Shown in pieces: positions 46,301 through 59,143 of a stretch of 64,000 nt of DNA. The stretch covers positions 4,206,001 to 4,270,000 of the forward strand of contig JAEMBT020000001.1 in NCBI GenBank assembly GCA_018873245.2, read 5' to 3'. Below the pieces are notes generated by a model, which saw nothing but the letters and a program-made list of their open reading frames with translations, was not told the DNA's origin and ran no database searches. The DNA is from Archegozetes longisetosus (lineage: Eukaryota > Arthropoda > Arachnida > Sarcoptiformes > Trhypochthoniidae). How positions within the stretch are numbered: position 1 is the first letter of the stretch; each line of letters opens with the position of its first letter. Both the position numbers and the translations under genes were made by a program.

Positions 46301-49300
46301 GTATATCTCTCTCAGTGTCTCATATAATAGTTTGCAATGTAATAGTAACATAAAAAGGCCCCACGATTTAATCATTAGGACAGCATTTTTATTGCACATC
46401 ATGTCAATCAGTGTGTTTGAGATTGCATTTGATGAAGTCTTTTGTATAGGCCATCGAACATGCAGTCTTTTCTCTTGCACCCCCTCTCCTGACTTTCGGT
46501 ACTCTTTCTGAAAAAGTTTTTATCTCTACTTTTCTCCTCTAGAGCTAGAAAGAGATACTAAATTACTGCTTAAATACGTTTTTTTCAGGTGTATTACAGC
46601 GATCGTGTTATTTATGAAATAAGAGAAGCCGCGTATCTGTTTAAAAGATCTTGTATTCTTTCTTCTCCTTTCTTCACACTGCTTTCCACATTTATCTTTA
46701 TGTTCCAACAGTTTGCAATGATATTGAACACTCAAAAATGTCGTATAATTTAGACATTCAATTATTTTGATGACTTTTCAACAATAATTAAAATTTATTA
46801 TTTATATTCTCATTTAACTCAAAATAAAAGGAATGCTATCAATGCTTTCCCTTATGGATTGTTATTATGACTGAAATGACTTAAGAATTTCATGACTATA
46901 TTTGCTTTGATTTATTTATTTGTGAACTTTCCAAAAACTATATTCAATTATTTCAGATCCGACTGTAGTTTTTGAGCCTGACTTGAATTTAAATGATTAG
47001 AAACTGATTCGCGATAACTATTTTGTGTCAGTGGGAGCTTAAAAGAAGCTGATCACTAAAAAAGGTAACAATAATCATAGTCGAAGAGCTCCAGAACTGA
47101 ACAATAAGTTACTTAAGAACGACAATAGGGAAACCCCTGTTTCCTCTCATTTACAAATGCACACAAAACCAACAGCGGTTCAACTTTTTTTTCTTCAATT
47201 GGTGTCCGATTCTGTCTTCAACTTCATCAATTAAACCTTTTCCCCACTCACTCAATCTTTTCTCATTTTTGAATCACATATAACCACAAAACCTACCGAC
47301 AAAAGAAAAGGTCATACGCCACTCAATTTAATGATTGTTAGATCTCTTTTTCCATTCATTCTTAAAATCTCTCTTTCGACTTGCTCTCAGTCAAAATCGC
47401 GGGTGGCTTTGCGTCTTTTTCGCCAATACTTTTTCCTCTGCATTCTCCCCACTGAATGTTGTCTTACTCCTGATGACTATTAGGTTCAACAGGTGAAGGA
47501 CTAGAACTTCAAATTTTTATGAGGTTCTGCTAATTTTTCCAGTCATTGGCTCACAAGACAACTGACTGTCCATCACTTTGAACTGCTAGATAAAAATTTC
47601 CTTTGAATTTTCTACTTTCTCAAGTTTTTCTTTCTATTAAGTGAATTGAAAGCAAATTTGATAAACGATTTTCTCGGAAGTCTCATGAATTTTGTACAAT
47701 GTTTCAGCTTAAATAATCCTCGATAGTAACAAGTATAAAAGATCGTTGCTATGTCAACCTAACTGTGATTAGCATGAATTTGTTACCAAATTAAAATTTT
47801 AGTCTGCTCTGATTACTAGAGTGAATATTTTATAAGTTTTTTCAGTACTTTCTATTATGGTTTGATATAAAGAATGCCATGACAACGCATCATTTCTAGT
47901 TACTGTTTAGTATTTTCAAGTTGTGCACAACTTTCAATTTAAATGAAACATCTAGACTTTAGTTGAGGTAATTCTCAATCTTCCGAACAAATAGTTATTC
48001 ACAATCCAAGTTGAAAAGTACTATCAAATATTGAGATTTATTTAGTCTATATGATTGAATGATAGAATAAAGTTTTCGCAAAAATTCTCACAACTCAAAA
48101 GTGTAAAGTTGTATAAATTGTTGTTTAAAGAAAAAGTAAAACATTTTCTTTATCGATGCCTTCTTTATCTAAGAAAACAGAAGAGAAAGAAAAATCTTTT
48201 TGAAAATACCAGTTATGCTCTCATATAAATTTTTACGATGCAATACAAATTTGCTCTTTTACCACATATATTATGTTTGGCCACAATATTTCTCGTATCT
48301 CTCCCTCGCAAAGCTTAACAAACATAATTTCGTGCCGCAAAAAAGTTCAGGTCGTGACACAACCACTCTCTAAAAAAGTTACTATTTCTCATTACTATCA
48401 TTTCAACTATTCTTAAAGGTTGTTATACCTCTACAATACTTTCTACACTACAGTCAAACCTAATTGAGGATAACTTTTGGTTTTGTTAGAAATTACTCGC
48501 TATAATAGTTATGATAAACTTTTCTCACTAAAAATCAAATCTATATATGAGTCATACATCAATTATCTAAAAGAGAGCATTTTTATTCAATTAAACATTC
48601 CTTTGGAATAGATAATTATGTTTTCATAAATAACTCATTTTTTCAGTTTATCTTTTATTGAGAGTATAAGAACAATATGACTATACTTTAGTTTAACTGA
48701 TACTAAAAATGAAGCATCAGTAACTGGTAATCGCTTTTATTATTATTAACAGCGCTTTTTGAATTCATACATTGATAATAGGGTTGCTCTTGTGGTGACT
48801 CTAACATACAGGGGAAACAAATAGAAGAAACAAATTATTAGAGGGAAACAAACAGGAGGAGGAGAACTGAGGGAGTCATACAATATGAGAGTCAACTTGT
48901 CAAACAAACATATCGGCAAATATATATGTTTTATATATGTTTTATATATGTTTTTCTACTAATAAAATCATCTGTTTCAAATTTATTTTCATGTTAACAT
49001 ACTTCTAAGTGATTCTAAAATAAGTATTTGTTATTTTTTATGTTTTACTCTACACAGTTGTTCGTCTCTTACTGCTTATCATTTACGAAACCCAACAATA
49101 ACCAATTGCTTCAAAATTGAGTCAACATTTTTCAACTTCAAAATTATAAGTTTGTTCCAAAGTCATGTTTCATAGATATATTATCGTTGATCTTACCAAC
49201 AATTTCTCCATACGCTTACTATCTGTTAGAAAGTATTTTATCTTATGATCGATAAGAAATTCTTTATTAAAAGTTGAGTTATTTTTTCTATATTTTATGT

Positions 49301-52300
49301 CCACTTATTTCTAACTAGTTTTCTATTCAGTTAGATTTTTGCATTTAAATTGCATTTTAAAGCCGAGAAAAATATTTCGTAATAAAAATTTAAAGTCATT
49401 TTATTCTATATTTGAATAAAATTCTGAGCAGAAAAAGTCAATAAAAGTCACATAAAGACATTATTGAGTCACACAAACCATTATAAAAACCAAAAAGAAG
49501 GTTGAATTAGTTTTTTACCTAACCTTCAAAACAAGTAAAGACAAAAACCGTCTATAAAAAAGGATTTGATAACAAAGAAATGAGAGATGAATTTCCCTCA
49601 ATTGTGGGCAGCCATCAAAAGGTTTAAATTTAGGAAAATTTAGAAATATTGCCCTAGTCTTATAGAATTTTTCAAGCTTCTCCACTTTAGAAGTCAATGA
49701 AGAAGTTGTAAACTAAATCCTATTGTATTTGATCTTACTCATTTTGAAAAAATGTTAAAATAAAAATGTTTAATGCAAACTTTTCAATGAAAAGTTGCCG
49801 AAAATTTACTTTAAAATATTCCATAACCAGTATGGTAAAAGTAAAATTTACTGAAAAATTTGATAATCGGCTCAAGTTTTATAACACGTAATCTCTTAAG
49901 ATAGAAATGTTAATCACAGAAACAGTGCCGTTGCAGTAAATTTTACTTTTATATTGGGGAAAAAGATTTATATAAATAAGAAAGCATTTCTTTCCTCGGT
50001 ATCTATTACCAAAAGACTGGCGACGCTTTTCACTTTTGGTGTTAAAGCAATTATCGTTTGGAGATCTTAAGCATTAAGTTAATCCTCGATATGTGGGCAG
50101 TCAGTGAATCGTGAAAATAGTTTAGAAAGTTTGAAAACTAAGAAAAAATAAATAAATAAATGTTAGCTCATTCCTAGATATTGATGTCTTTATTTATATT
50201 AGTCGGCACTAAATATTTCTTTTTGGCACAAAATAAATTGATATTTTGCTTATCCTGACTCATCTCTGGTCGTGTGGGAGGCATTTCATTAGATTTCAAA
50301 TATCTCTCTTCGATAGATATTCGAGTTATTCGGTGGCGGAGTCTTAGAGTCATGTATATTGAAAGAGATATGCAATTTCCATAATAAAAGTACAAATAAT
50401 TTCATTGAATTTCTAAAAAATACTTAATCGCAACACGTCAGGTGATGTCTGTATAAAGTGCTATCTGTAATGTTACTCAAATAGGAGATAGCACACAATA
50501 GCACTCCAAACAAGATATATTGCAACAAATGACGATGCTTTAGAATCATGAACAAGTCAAGTAAAGACTCACAAGTTAATTATTCAATCAATCATTCAAT
50601 TGATTAGATGAGTCAAGAATAAAAATTTATATTTTAGAATTGTTTAGAAGAAACTGGTTGTTCTTATAATAATATTCTCGCTAATTTCATATGCGTAAGC
50701 TTTGTTAATCAGTTGATTTTACATTCTTTTATTCTCTAAGTTTGATCGTTAGATTATAGATATAATCATAGATTAAAGCTTATCAACAATTATTGACAAA
50801 ATTGGTAATGCATTTGACTTAGTTCGAGCAAAAGATTGAACAAGGTTTAAGCAGATCGTTATGTATCTGTGGTTGTTTCAAGACTACGCCATAGGAAAAT
50901 AATTATGTTCAGAGCTGGTGATAAAATAATCTGTTTTATCTATTTATTGAATCGCTTTCAACATCAGTCACACCCTATTTTCGTAACTTAATTTGATGAT
51001 ACGGTATATATTCAAACTTCTGGTCCGCAACTATATTTCTATACCATTTATTGCATTGAAAAACCGGCTGCAGATCAAAACTACATTCTATCATTGCTTT
51101 GCCATATCCTTAGATTGATGATTGAGAAAATCGAGTCTTTTTTTTTAATTCAAAATAGGCCTACATTTAAATGTAGACATAAATGATGATTAATTTTTTG
51201 ACATTGACACAAAATAACAGCTCATTTTTTAAAAGTATTTGTTCGTAAATAGTGACTTTATAACCTGAATAAACAACTTAGTATTATTTCAAGTTTTTAT
51301 AAACTATTTATTCCAAACAAAATTTCTATTGTACTAAAACAATATTTATACTTGCAGATAGTTATTGGTTTGCTTTCGATTTGTTTCGTAATACTGGAAG
51401 CATTCCGATCAGAAGTGATTCGCGGTTATCCTTGCGTTCGTCGCAATAATCAACTCTATTGTCCGACTCCTGGAAATAAATTTCCGAAGTAAGAAATGTT
51501 TACCATTCATATAGAGCATAAGAATTTGATTTCGTTCGTTGAGAAAGATATACTTCTTTTTCAATGTTTCGATAATTCTTAGAAACTGTTTAAATGAATA
51601 AAAGGTTTCGCTTTGGTGTAAGAAAAAGTGTTTTTATTCTTCATAAGCCCTTTGTTTAATATTGAAGCCTATAGTCGTTGGAAAAGATCCATATCTTTCA
51701 ATGTCATGGCTATTATGAATTGAAGTTGATTTAAATGATCACAATAATAGCAAGTTATAGCTAAGTGAAACAGGTTAATTTGATAACGAATAAGTTTGAA
51801 ATTTGAATATAAGAAGCTATTTATAATTTTTATAAATTTATAAATATGATTTTGTCAAATACTTTTGTCATGTAATGCTTTTACAATGATCAAACTAAAG
51901 CCCAAAAACCTCTATAATCAATAGTTATAATCTTAAATTAAACACAACATCAACACTTTCTACGACACCACTGCCGTCAACATCATCTACAGCAGTATAT
52001 ATTCGTAACATATCTACGACCACGCCGTCATCTACTAAAACGACTACAACTACTTATTTCATGTATTATACAAAGAAAAGTCTTGATAATGATAATGATG
52101 ACGATAACTCATTGCATGATAATAATAACGCAGATGTTGAGGAAAATGTTATTGATGATGGAGATCAGGTGATCAAAAGGGTCAAGAGGTTAGTCTTTTC
52201 AATACGTTTTTATCTCTCTCTTTCTTTCCACCGACTATTCCTTTCTATGACTTATTCCTATTCTTCCCAAGCTATCCATCTCTCTATCACTATATTCATC

Positions 52301-55300
52301 TCTCTCTTTCTCTTTCTCTCTGTTTAATATTCATTACTTTTTGCAAACTTAGGCTCAAAACAGAGTTAATAATAACAAGAGAAATATTAAGAAACGATCA
52401 TCTCTTCTATGAATTATAAATACTTTGTAACTTTGTAAAATTATTTTCAATGTTCTTCAAATACAGGACTGATATATTAATATTATATTCAGTATAAGAG
52501 TTAAATAAAATTGATTTATAATTGTTATTGTAGACAAATTATAGATACTTATCGACTTCGAAACAATACATAATTACTTTGTAACTAATAGTTAATAAGC
52601 CATCAAATCTCTATCCAACCAAAAACACTATAATTACCGAATAAATATTGAAATTATTTGAAATATTGCACAATAAATTGCATGACATCACGAAAGAAAG
52701 TCCACTTTTTCTTACACCAAAGGCTAAAACTTGTAATAAGCTCAAAGTTATCATCTTTTAAAATAATTTATGTAATAATTGTACGAAAGAAAGCTGATGC
52801 TCGAAACCCTAAATTTATTGCTGAGTCAAACAATTAAATGATTAATAATTATATTTTCACTCTCTATGCCGTAAAAGCTGCGGGAATCACTCATTTTTAT
52901 TCATTTCTCGTCATTTACAACATGAAATTTTCCAAATTATTACCAATTGAATTTTACTATGAAAAAATCAAATTTACTCAAAATAATACGTGACCTTTGA
53001 TTGAAGTGCAAACAAATTTATTGCCTTTTTATTGTGCTTTCTAACCAAACATTACTTTTTAAGTATCTTTTTACGAGCCAAACCTTTAAACAGAAAAAAT
53101 TTGCCAGTTTTGACCAACAAAATCTTCAAACAAAAACTATCATATATTAATCAGTAGTAAAAATAAATTTTTTTCTTCCATCTATTTCTTTGGCTAAAGA
53201 AAAAATTAATATCTCACACAGCGATGATTGATTACCAGATTAGAAAAAAAATTGTTGACAAAAAGTTGACTTCTCTTTTTTGGTTGGTTTAAATTCTTAG
53301 CTCTGCAATTGAAGGTCAATCTGAAATATTTCTACTCTAGAAGAAAGCTAACTGCTTTTCTGCTGCTCTATTATCAATCAATTAAATAAAATGACAAATT
53401 TTCCAAAAAGTTTCAAATTTTTTCCTTTTATTTAGAGAACAAATCGATAGCTTTATTGACGAAAACAAAGCACTTATTAGAAGAATGTTTGGAGAGTACA
53501 ACACCCCCGACGATGAGGTACATCCAGACGCTCGTGACCACTACGCCAGTTATAGTAGTAATGGTCAGGCCATTCACAAGAGACCAAAGCGTGCGCGATC
53601 TAACTCTTATACTAGCAATAAGTAAGTTTTGGCGAATAATCATTTAGTTTAAAATAAAGCAGAAATATGTTTGTAAAAAATATTGTCACGATATGAGTGC
53701 GAACACGATTTCCCTTAAGAGCTATTTCATTGATAATTTGCTAAATGCTTTGGTTTTTACTATGAATTTATATGTTTATATTTATTCAATATGTCAGACA
53801 AATGATACTTTAAAAAATTGCTCACCTGTTAGTAATTTCAATAATATTAATGATATGTCGCAAACATGATTCAGAGAACATTTTATATTAGAATTAATTA
53901 CAGACTGTCTCGGAGTTTAAGACACATTTTGTCTTACAAACCAAATGTTAGAAAATGAATCTGATAAATCAAGCTAGATTTTGAGACTGTATAGATATTT
54001 AGAAAAAAAGACGGTAATTAAAGGCTCTGATTCATGAGATCGATTCGCGAATACTATCAGAAAATTAAATTGCACACAACGTTTGCCATCAAATATCAAC
54101 AAATCCAGAGCCAACTCGAATTATAAAGTGATGTTAATTCTTATGGCCTTTCTTAAATAGCTACAAAAATGATGGTCCTACTAACATTAATGGATAACTA
54201 GGAGATATTTGTAAAATGAAGAACTCTGTCTTTATATTTTTAGTTAAGGTTTTCTTTCTAGAGAAACTAAACTTTGACAAGCATCATTCCATTTGAAAAG
54301 TCAAATCAATTCTTCCGGTGTTATTCAACTTTTCATAGGATTCAAACAAATATAATCAATTCAGAATATTATACTGAATAATATGAATCACAATATGAAG
54401 GGAAACATCACTTCAAAGCTATTTATTATGATGTGTTTCGCATACCTTCGCATATCAGTCATTGGTATTAATTTGAATAATTTAATACACGATTGAACAA
54501 AAAGTTGAATAAATAAAATAATCAAAATTTCTTAAATTAATTTGATTAATCTTTTGAAAATTTTAGAGTTGATTCGTGTGAATCTGCAGTCGAAATAGTG
54601 ACCCCTTATTGGGCGTCAAACAGTGCCGGCAAAATTCGGGCGATTGTCAATACCCAACATCTTCAACAAGCAATTCAACAAGAAGTTTGCCAGTAAGTCA
54701 TTTGAGCAACAAATTGACCCCTAGTTTCTCGAATAGATAGTAGATATGAAACGAAACAGAACTAATATATAGTGAGCCGAAACCCCCACACATTTTTCAG
54801 TTATTATTATTCTTCTATTTTTTGCTTAATTCAATCTGTGCGCCCATTTTTCTCTACACTGATTGCATGTGTGATTATCATTAAAGAGACGGCGGCAAGT
54901 AAGTCACGATTTTTGAGGGTGGGGGGTATAGGGGGTCATCGCAGGGCCATTGGGGGCAACTTCTCTTTATGCTAAACAATAATATTTTGTTGAACTACAA
55001 CTTTCTTTCCCCATTATTTGTGCTCTTTTTTGTGTTAACATTGGAGTTTGACTCTTATTTTTTTATCACTTTTCTCTCTATTTTTTAACTTTTAACTTAA
55101 AGTCATTAACTTACATATAGATAAGTCTTTGTTAAGAAAATAATTGAGATTTAATAATTCTCAGCCCAAACATTGATAACAGCATAAAAAGTTATCTTTC
55201 TCTATTAAACTTCTTGAAAGTACACTTTCTCACACATTGAAACCTATAAATATTTAAAAAGTTGTGCAACTATTTCACATATTTCTAAATAAGTCATAAA

Positions 55301-55768
55301 AAGTTGATTCATTTGTCATTTATGTTGTTGTAATATCAATTAAATATGATTCTTTCAAGTTCTTATGAGGCATAACTTTACTTAAATAATAAATCACTAT
55401 TTAACTAGTATTACAGCCAAACAAGTCTTAAGTAATTTATACGAAAAACAGAGCTAAGCCATTATTATTACCTTTTTATTATATTATTTAAAAACAACAT
55501 AAAACCTAAGAAAAATTGAAGCTGTTTTGATCACATCCATAAGAATTAGAAATTAGCAAATTTGTCTGACGTGTTCAAAGTTAAAAATGATTTATCAACT
55601 CTTTTCAGGTCAGTCCAAACAAAGCGATGTAATAACGATTGTTCGTGCGAACAGAAGTATAAATGGCATAGACTTCTAGCTTATGATCCGGACGACGACT
55701 GTAAAGGCATTTTTATGGATTGGTTTCTATTTCCATCGTGTTGTGTTTGCCGGTGTACCAGATTATAA
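44324..55768 (+). CDS. spz: Spaetzle family Toll ligand precursor, 292 residues
   Basis: Exons with consistent phases: 44324-44335 (proposed), 51358-51488, 51925-52188, 53436-53621, 54567-54692 and 55609-55768. Exon 2 continues a signal peptide (IVIGLLSICFVILEAF), then RGYPCVRRNNQLYCPTPGNK. A Thr/Ser-rich stretch and an acidic Asp/Asn stretch follow, ending in the dibasic site KRVKR (about 131-136). Next come FIDENKALIRRMFGEY and RPKRAR (185-190), a likely processing site. The C-terminal cystine knot has ten Cys (202, 239, 247, 251, 253, 271, 284, 285, 287, 289), including KYKWHRLLAYDP and GIFMDWFLFPSCCVCRC. The cleaved knot dimer activates Toll receptors in immunity or development. The four-codon first exon (ATG CAT TTA CAG then gtaaat) is inferred from phase and position. 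Which paralogue this is cannot be fixed; the knot looks closest to the Spz3/Spz4 type. Confidence 0.9.
44336..51357. other. Proposed 7-kb first intron of spaetzle
   Basis: No other gene is seen in this span. It is T/C-rich in places, with (CT)n at 46268-46297. A GC-rich patch at 44,868-44,935 stands out from its surroundings. TATATATGTTTTA repeats three times at 48,920-48,952. A 19-bp inverted pair with core AAAAGTAAAATTTACTG lies at 49,835-49,853 and 49,934-49,952. One end of MITE family A is at about 47,705-47,740. The patch and tracts could be regulatory, but this is not shown. Confidence 0.4.
46268..46297. repeat. (CT)n microsatellite
   Basis: About 15 CT units within the proposed spaetzle first intron. 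Confidence 0.9.
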
Positions 55769-56820
55769 CTATAATAATTTAGTGAAATAGTGTTTGATTA
55801 CTAGTATTTTTGTAATGATATAATTATTATAATTAAACTGCATGTTATTAATAATTTCAATTCTTAGAAATATTCGCTTCAAGAACTCGTTATGCGTGAG
55901 AAAATTTTTATGATAATTTTCAATTAGATAAAAGTTTGATATGATTTTCTCTTATCTTAAAATCATTGTAAGATATAGTTGTCAAGTATATAAAGGGACT
56001 CAGAATTGAACTTTTCGCATCCGTTTTATGAAATTTCCATAAATTCTGTAAAAAAAACTTATTTAATACCAATTTTTATATTTGAATAAAAGTTGTAAAT
56101 AGGATTTCGTCAAACCTTATTTTGTTGGGCAAACTTAGTGCTAGCTAAAGTTTTCATCAAAGTTCTTTCAAATGAGTAGCTTCGAAATTATATTTTAAGG
56201 ATAGATTGTATGGCAGATAATTTAAAAGTTTTGTAAACAGATAAATTATAAAAAAGTATGAACATTTTTTCAATCTTAATCATTAATTACAAAACTTGAT
56301 GAATAATTACTTCTTTTTATTACTTACAAAAAAGCTTGAAATTATACATAAATATGTATTTCTGAAATTGAAAGTATTGATAAAAACTATGTTTTGAGCG
56401 AACCATGGACATTTTACTCAAAAATGATCGAAACTCTCATACAGTTAAACATGTCTAACTCTCACACGCTATTAAACAATAAAAATAATAAGCCATCATT
56501 TTCTATGGGTTTAATTCAGTCTTATTCAGTTTTTATTAATTAGTACCATGTTCTGTATGTTCAAATTAGAGAAGTTTAATAGTGTTGCCTGACGCTGAAA
56601 GGTTTCGCGAACAAAACAAATCAAATGAATCGTAAGTAGAGACCTAACTTACTAGCACTAAACTTGTCTAATGAATTGCAGTTTATCTCACACAAGTATC
56701 GAATAATTTACACATAATAGTTATGTTAACTAATCAGGGGTTAAACGCAAACTCTTTAAAAAAATACAATAATGGTATGTTCATTGCAATACTACTAACA
56801 ATCGGACATAAATAGGCCAT
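55769..56820. other. Spaetzle 3' flank, nothing recognised
   Basis: AT-rich sequence. No exon, repeat or RNA gene that I can support. Confidence 0.4.
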
Positions 56821-56839
56821 TAGTTTTGTATTAAAACTA

Positions 56840-57263
56840 TTGCTCGAAGGGTTTTGCAAAAAGCTCAAAATGCTTGAAACCTATGAGGTTGTAAACAAAG
56901 TTATTACTATTAGTATAACATTAGAAAAGGGAATAAATTATTGTTTAGGACAAGAAGTAGTGGCAAAAGTTGGTTCCCAATATATGGTCAAAATATTAAG
57001 AGTTTATCAGTGAGTCATTACCACAAACAAATTGACCTCTACGTCGAGCACAGGTATATCTAACCAAAAAACTCCCACACATTTTCTTATGTTATTTTAT
57101 TCCCTTTAAACTCGAACGAAGCGCTCATTTTTCTACTTTGATTGCATGTGTGATTAGCATTTAAGAGACGGCGGTAAGTAAGTCACGACTTTGGGGGTGG
57201 GGGTGGAGGCCATCGATGGGGACAGTGGGGCCACTCAACAAAGGCCACTCATCTGAGTCTCTC

Positions 57264-57321
<58 letters not shown>

Positions 57322-57480
57322 TCTCACTCCAGACTCTCTTATTTAATACCTTAACAATAATTTTGTTCTTCAGCTACAACTTTCTTAACCATAATTTGCG
57401 TGTTTGTTAAACATTCGCATTTGCCTTTCTTTTATTTTTTTATCACTTTTTCTCTCTCTTTTTTAAGGGCATTAACTTTT
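56840..57480 (+). pseudogene. Decayed duplicate of spaetzle exon 4 end and intron 4
   Basis: From 57,010 the sequence follows the spaetzle intron after exon 54567-54692: a donor and ACAAATTGACC-like start, CCCACACATTTT, TGATTGCATGTGTGATTA, GAGACGGCGG, AAGTAAGTCACGA, a G-rich run, and the T-rich tail ending near ATTAACTT. The 57,010 donor (ca then gtgagtcatt) lines up with the true donor (ca then gtaagtcatt). Upstream an open stretch (about 56,845-57,009, ending RVYQ against EVCQ) could be the diverged exon, but knot cysteines are mostly absent and no copy of the last exon follows. Confidence 0.55.
57258..57328. repeat. (CT)n microsatellite
   Basis: About 35 CT units with a few interruptions, lying inside the duplicated spaetzle intron block and absent from the original copy at 54.9 kb, so it expanded after duplication. 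Confidence 0.9.
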
Positions 57481-57711
57481 ACCAGTATTTTGTGATCGTT
57501 ACAACTATAATCAATGCTATGAATATAATTATTTGATCAGATTGTGGATCGAAATGCTTTATATTTTACTGAAACAGCAATTTGTAATCAACAGCTTTTG
57601 CACTTTATAAGTCAATACATTATTTTCTTAAAATAAAGCTGAAGATTAAGAGAAAAATCTTGTTAAATCGGATTTTTAGCACATGAAAATGTAAAAATCT
57701 ATGAAAACAGA

Positions 57712-59143
57712 TTAAAATTTATTATCCTTCTTCCTTTTCTTTTTGTTCCCGAAAAAGATAGCGATATCACTGCTTCGATCAGGCTTTGGCTTTGGTTTGA
57801 GTTTTGATTTTGGTTTTGGTTTTGGTTCAACTGTTTCCGCCGTTGCGACAGATATTTCTGAAACTTTAATGTTCAGATCTAAGTTTGAATCAATTGCGCC
57901 AAACTTTAGCCCATCTGACTTATCCGAATTTAATTTCTGGAGAGCTGTCGGTTTTATTTTAAAACAGCAACAAATAGCGATCACAACAACCATTACAATA
58001 ACTATAATAAAGAGCACAAACAGTACAATGGAAGTAATTAGAGTAGTTTCATCTTGTTCTTCAAGTTCAGTAGGCTTTGAATTACTAGGTATCTGATCTT
58101 TCTCAGAGCAACCAATAAATCGTTGTATATCTAACTGCTGTATTGTTTGAAAAGAAAATTAATCATTGTTACGAAGTTTCTTGATATGAAAATTATTCAC
58201 AGTATCTCTCAGTTCATTATCATCTGAGTAAGTAAAGACTTTGCTGATCGAATTCTTAACTCCAAACACATAAATACTATTATCCATGAGAAACATTCCG
58301 ATATAAGTCCAACTGCTATCAACGGTCTTACTTTTCCACTGATTGGACCAAATCTTATGAGGATCTAATTTATTCCATAGTAATTTTGAGCTATCTTTTG
58401 AATCTCCGTTTACTATAATTATCAACTCATATTTCTTGGGATCGTACACCATTGCTATATGTTTTTTGTTGATGTTTTTCTCACTCAATTCTTTTGGCCA
58501 AAATGATTGTCTACTTGAGTAAATATTACCATCTCTTTTGAGTCCTAAAGATTTTGGGTCAGTTCTTCAACGACTGTTAAATAAACAAAAGGCACAGAAT
58601 GCATACCAAATGGAAGTGCAGTCTTATCACCAATTTTTGCTATGATTCCATTGACAACTTTCCTGATCTGATAGCTTCCAGAAAAGTCTGCGTTTCTTAC
58701 TTTGCGTAACATAATAATCAAATTTTTAGCATTTTGTGCATCAGAGCAGCTATTATTATTGCCATTAGTTTGACAGTTAGGTGTTTTGGAGAAATAAACT
58801 TGACTTTGCAATAAATAAGTTTCTTCTGTTATTTCAAGAGAAAAATATTTAAAGCTTTAGAAAATATGTTCGTGTGAATTTGACTTTTTATTCAATACTT
58901 ACTGGGACTTTGTTTCTCTGGCTTCTCTAGCTTTTTCTCTTTCTCATTGAAAATCCAAACCCAATCTTTGCGAATCATTTGGATTTGATGATTTTGATTA
59001 TTGAATACAGAATCGATATGATGGTTACAAATATTCGGACTTTCATCAGTTTGCCTTCCAACAATGATTGAACTGTCCACATGACCGTTTTTGCACTCAA
59101 AAATTATTGCAAATATCAGGTTCAACACCAGTTTAAATGTCAT
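57712..59143 (-). pseudogene. Second hemopexin-like type I membrane protein, with a frameshift and an in-frame stop
   Basis: Exon 1 (59143-58903) encodes a signal peptide (MTFKLVLNLIFAIIFECKNG) and ICNHHIDSVFNNQ with DWVWIFNEKEKKL, matching the first repeat of the 21-23 kb gene. After gtaagt and aacag, exon 2 starts at 58825 in phase. The frame changes near 58,560 (from VVEELTQNL-stop to DPKSLGLKRDG) and runs on with PKKYELIIIV and SWTYIGMFLMDNSIYVFGVK. An in-frame TAA at 58161-58159 then interrupts it. The same frame continues with a Cys (FIGCSEKDQIP), a transmembrane helix (about 18-20 Val/Ile residues followed by AICCCFK) and a Lys/Pro-rich tail (PKPKPKSKLKPKPKPD). Either this is a recent pseudogene or two errors or small introns escape me. 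It points away from the spaetzle duplicate. Confidence 0.6.

Noticed and set aside
53428..53647. Two overlapping frames across spaetzle exon 4 of the proposed model
   Set aside because: Shadows: the in-phase spaetzle frame (FIDENKALIRRMFGEY) accounts for this sequence.
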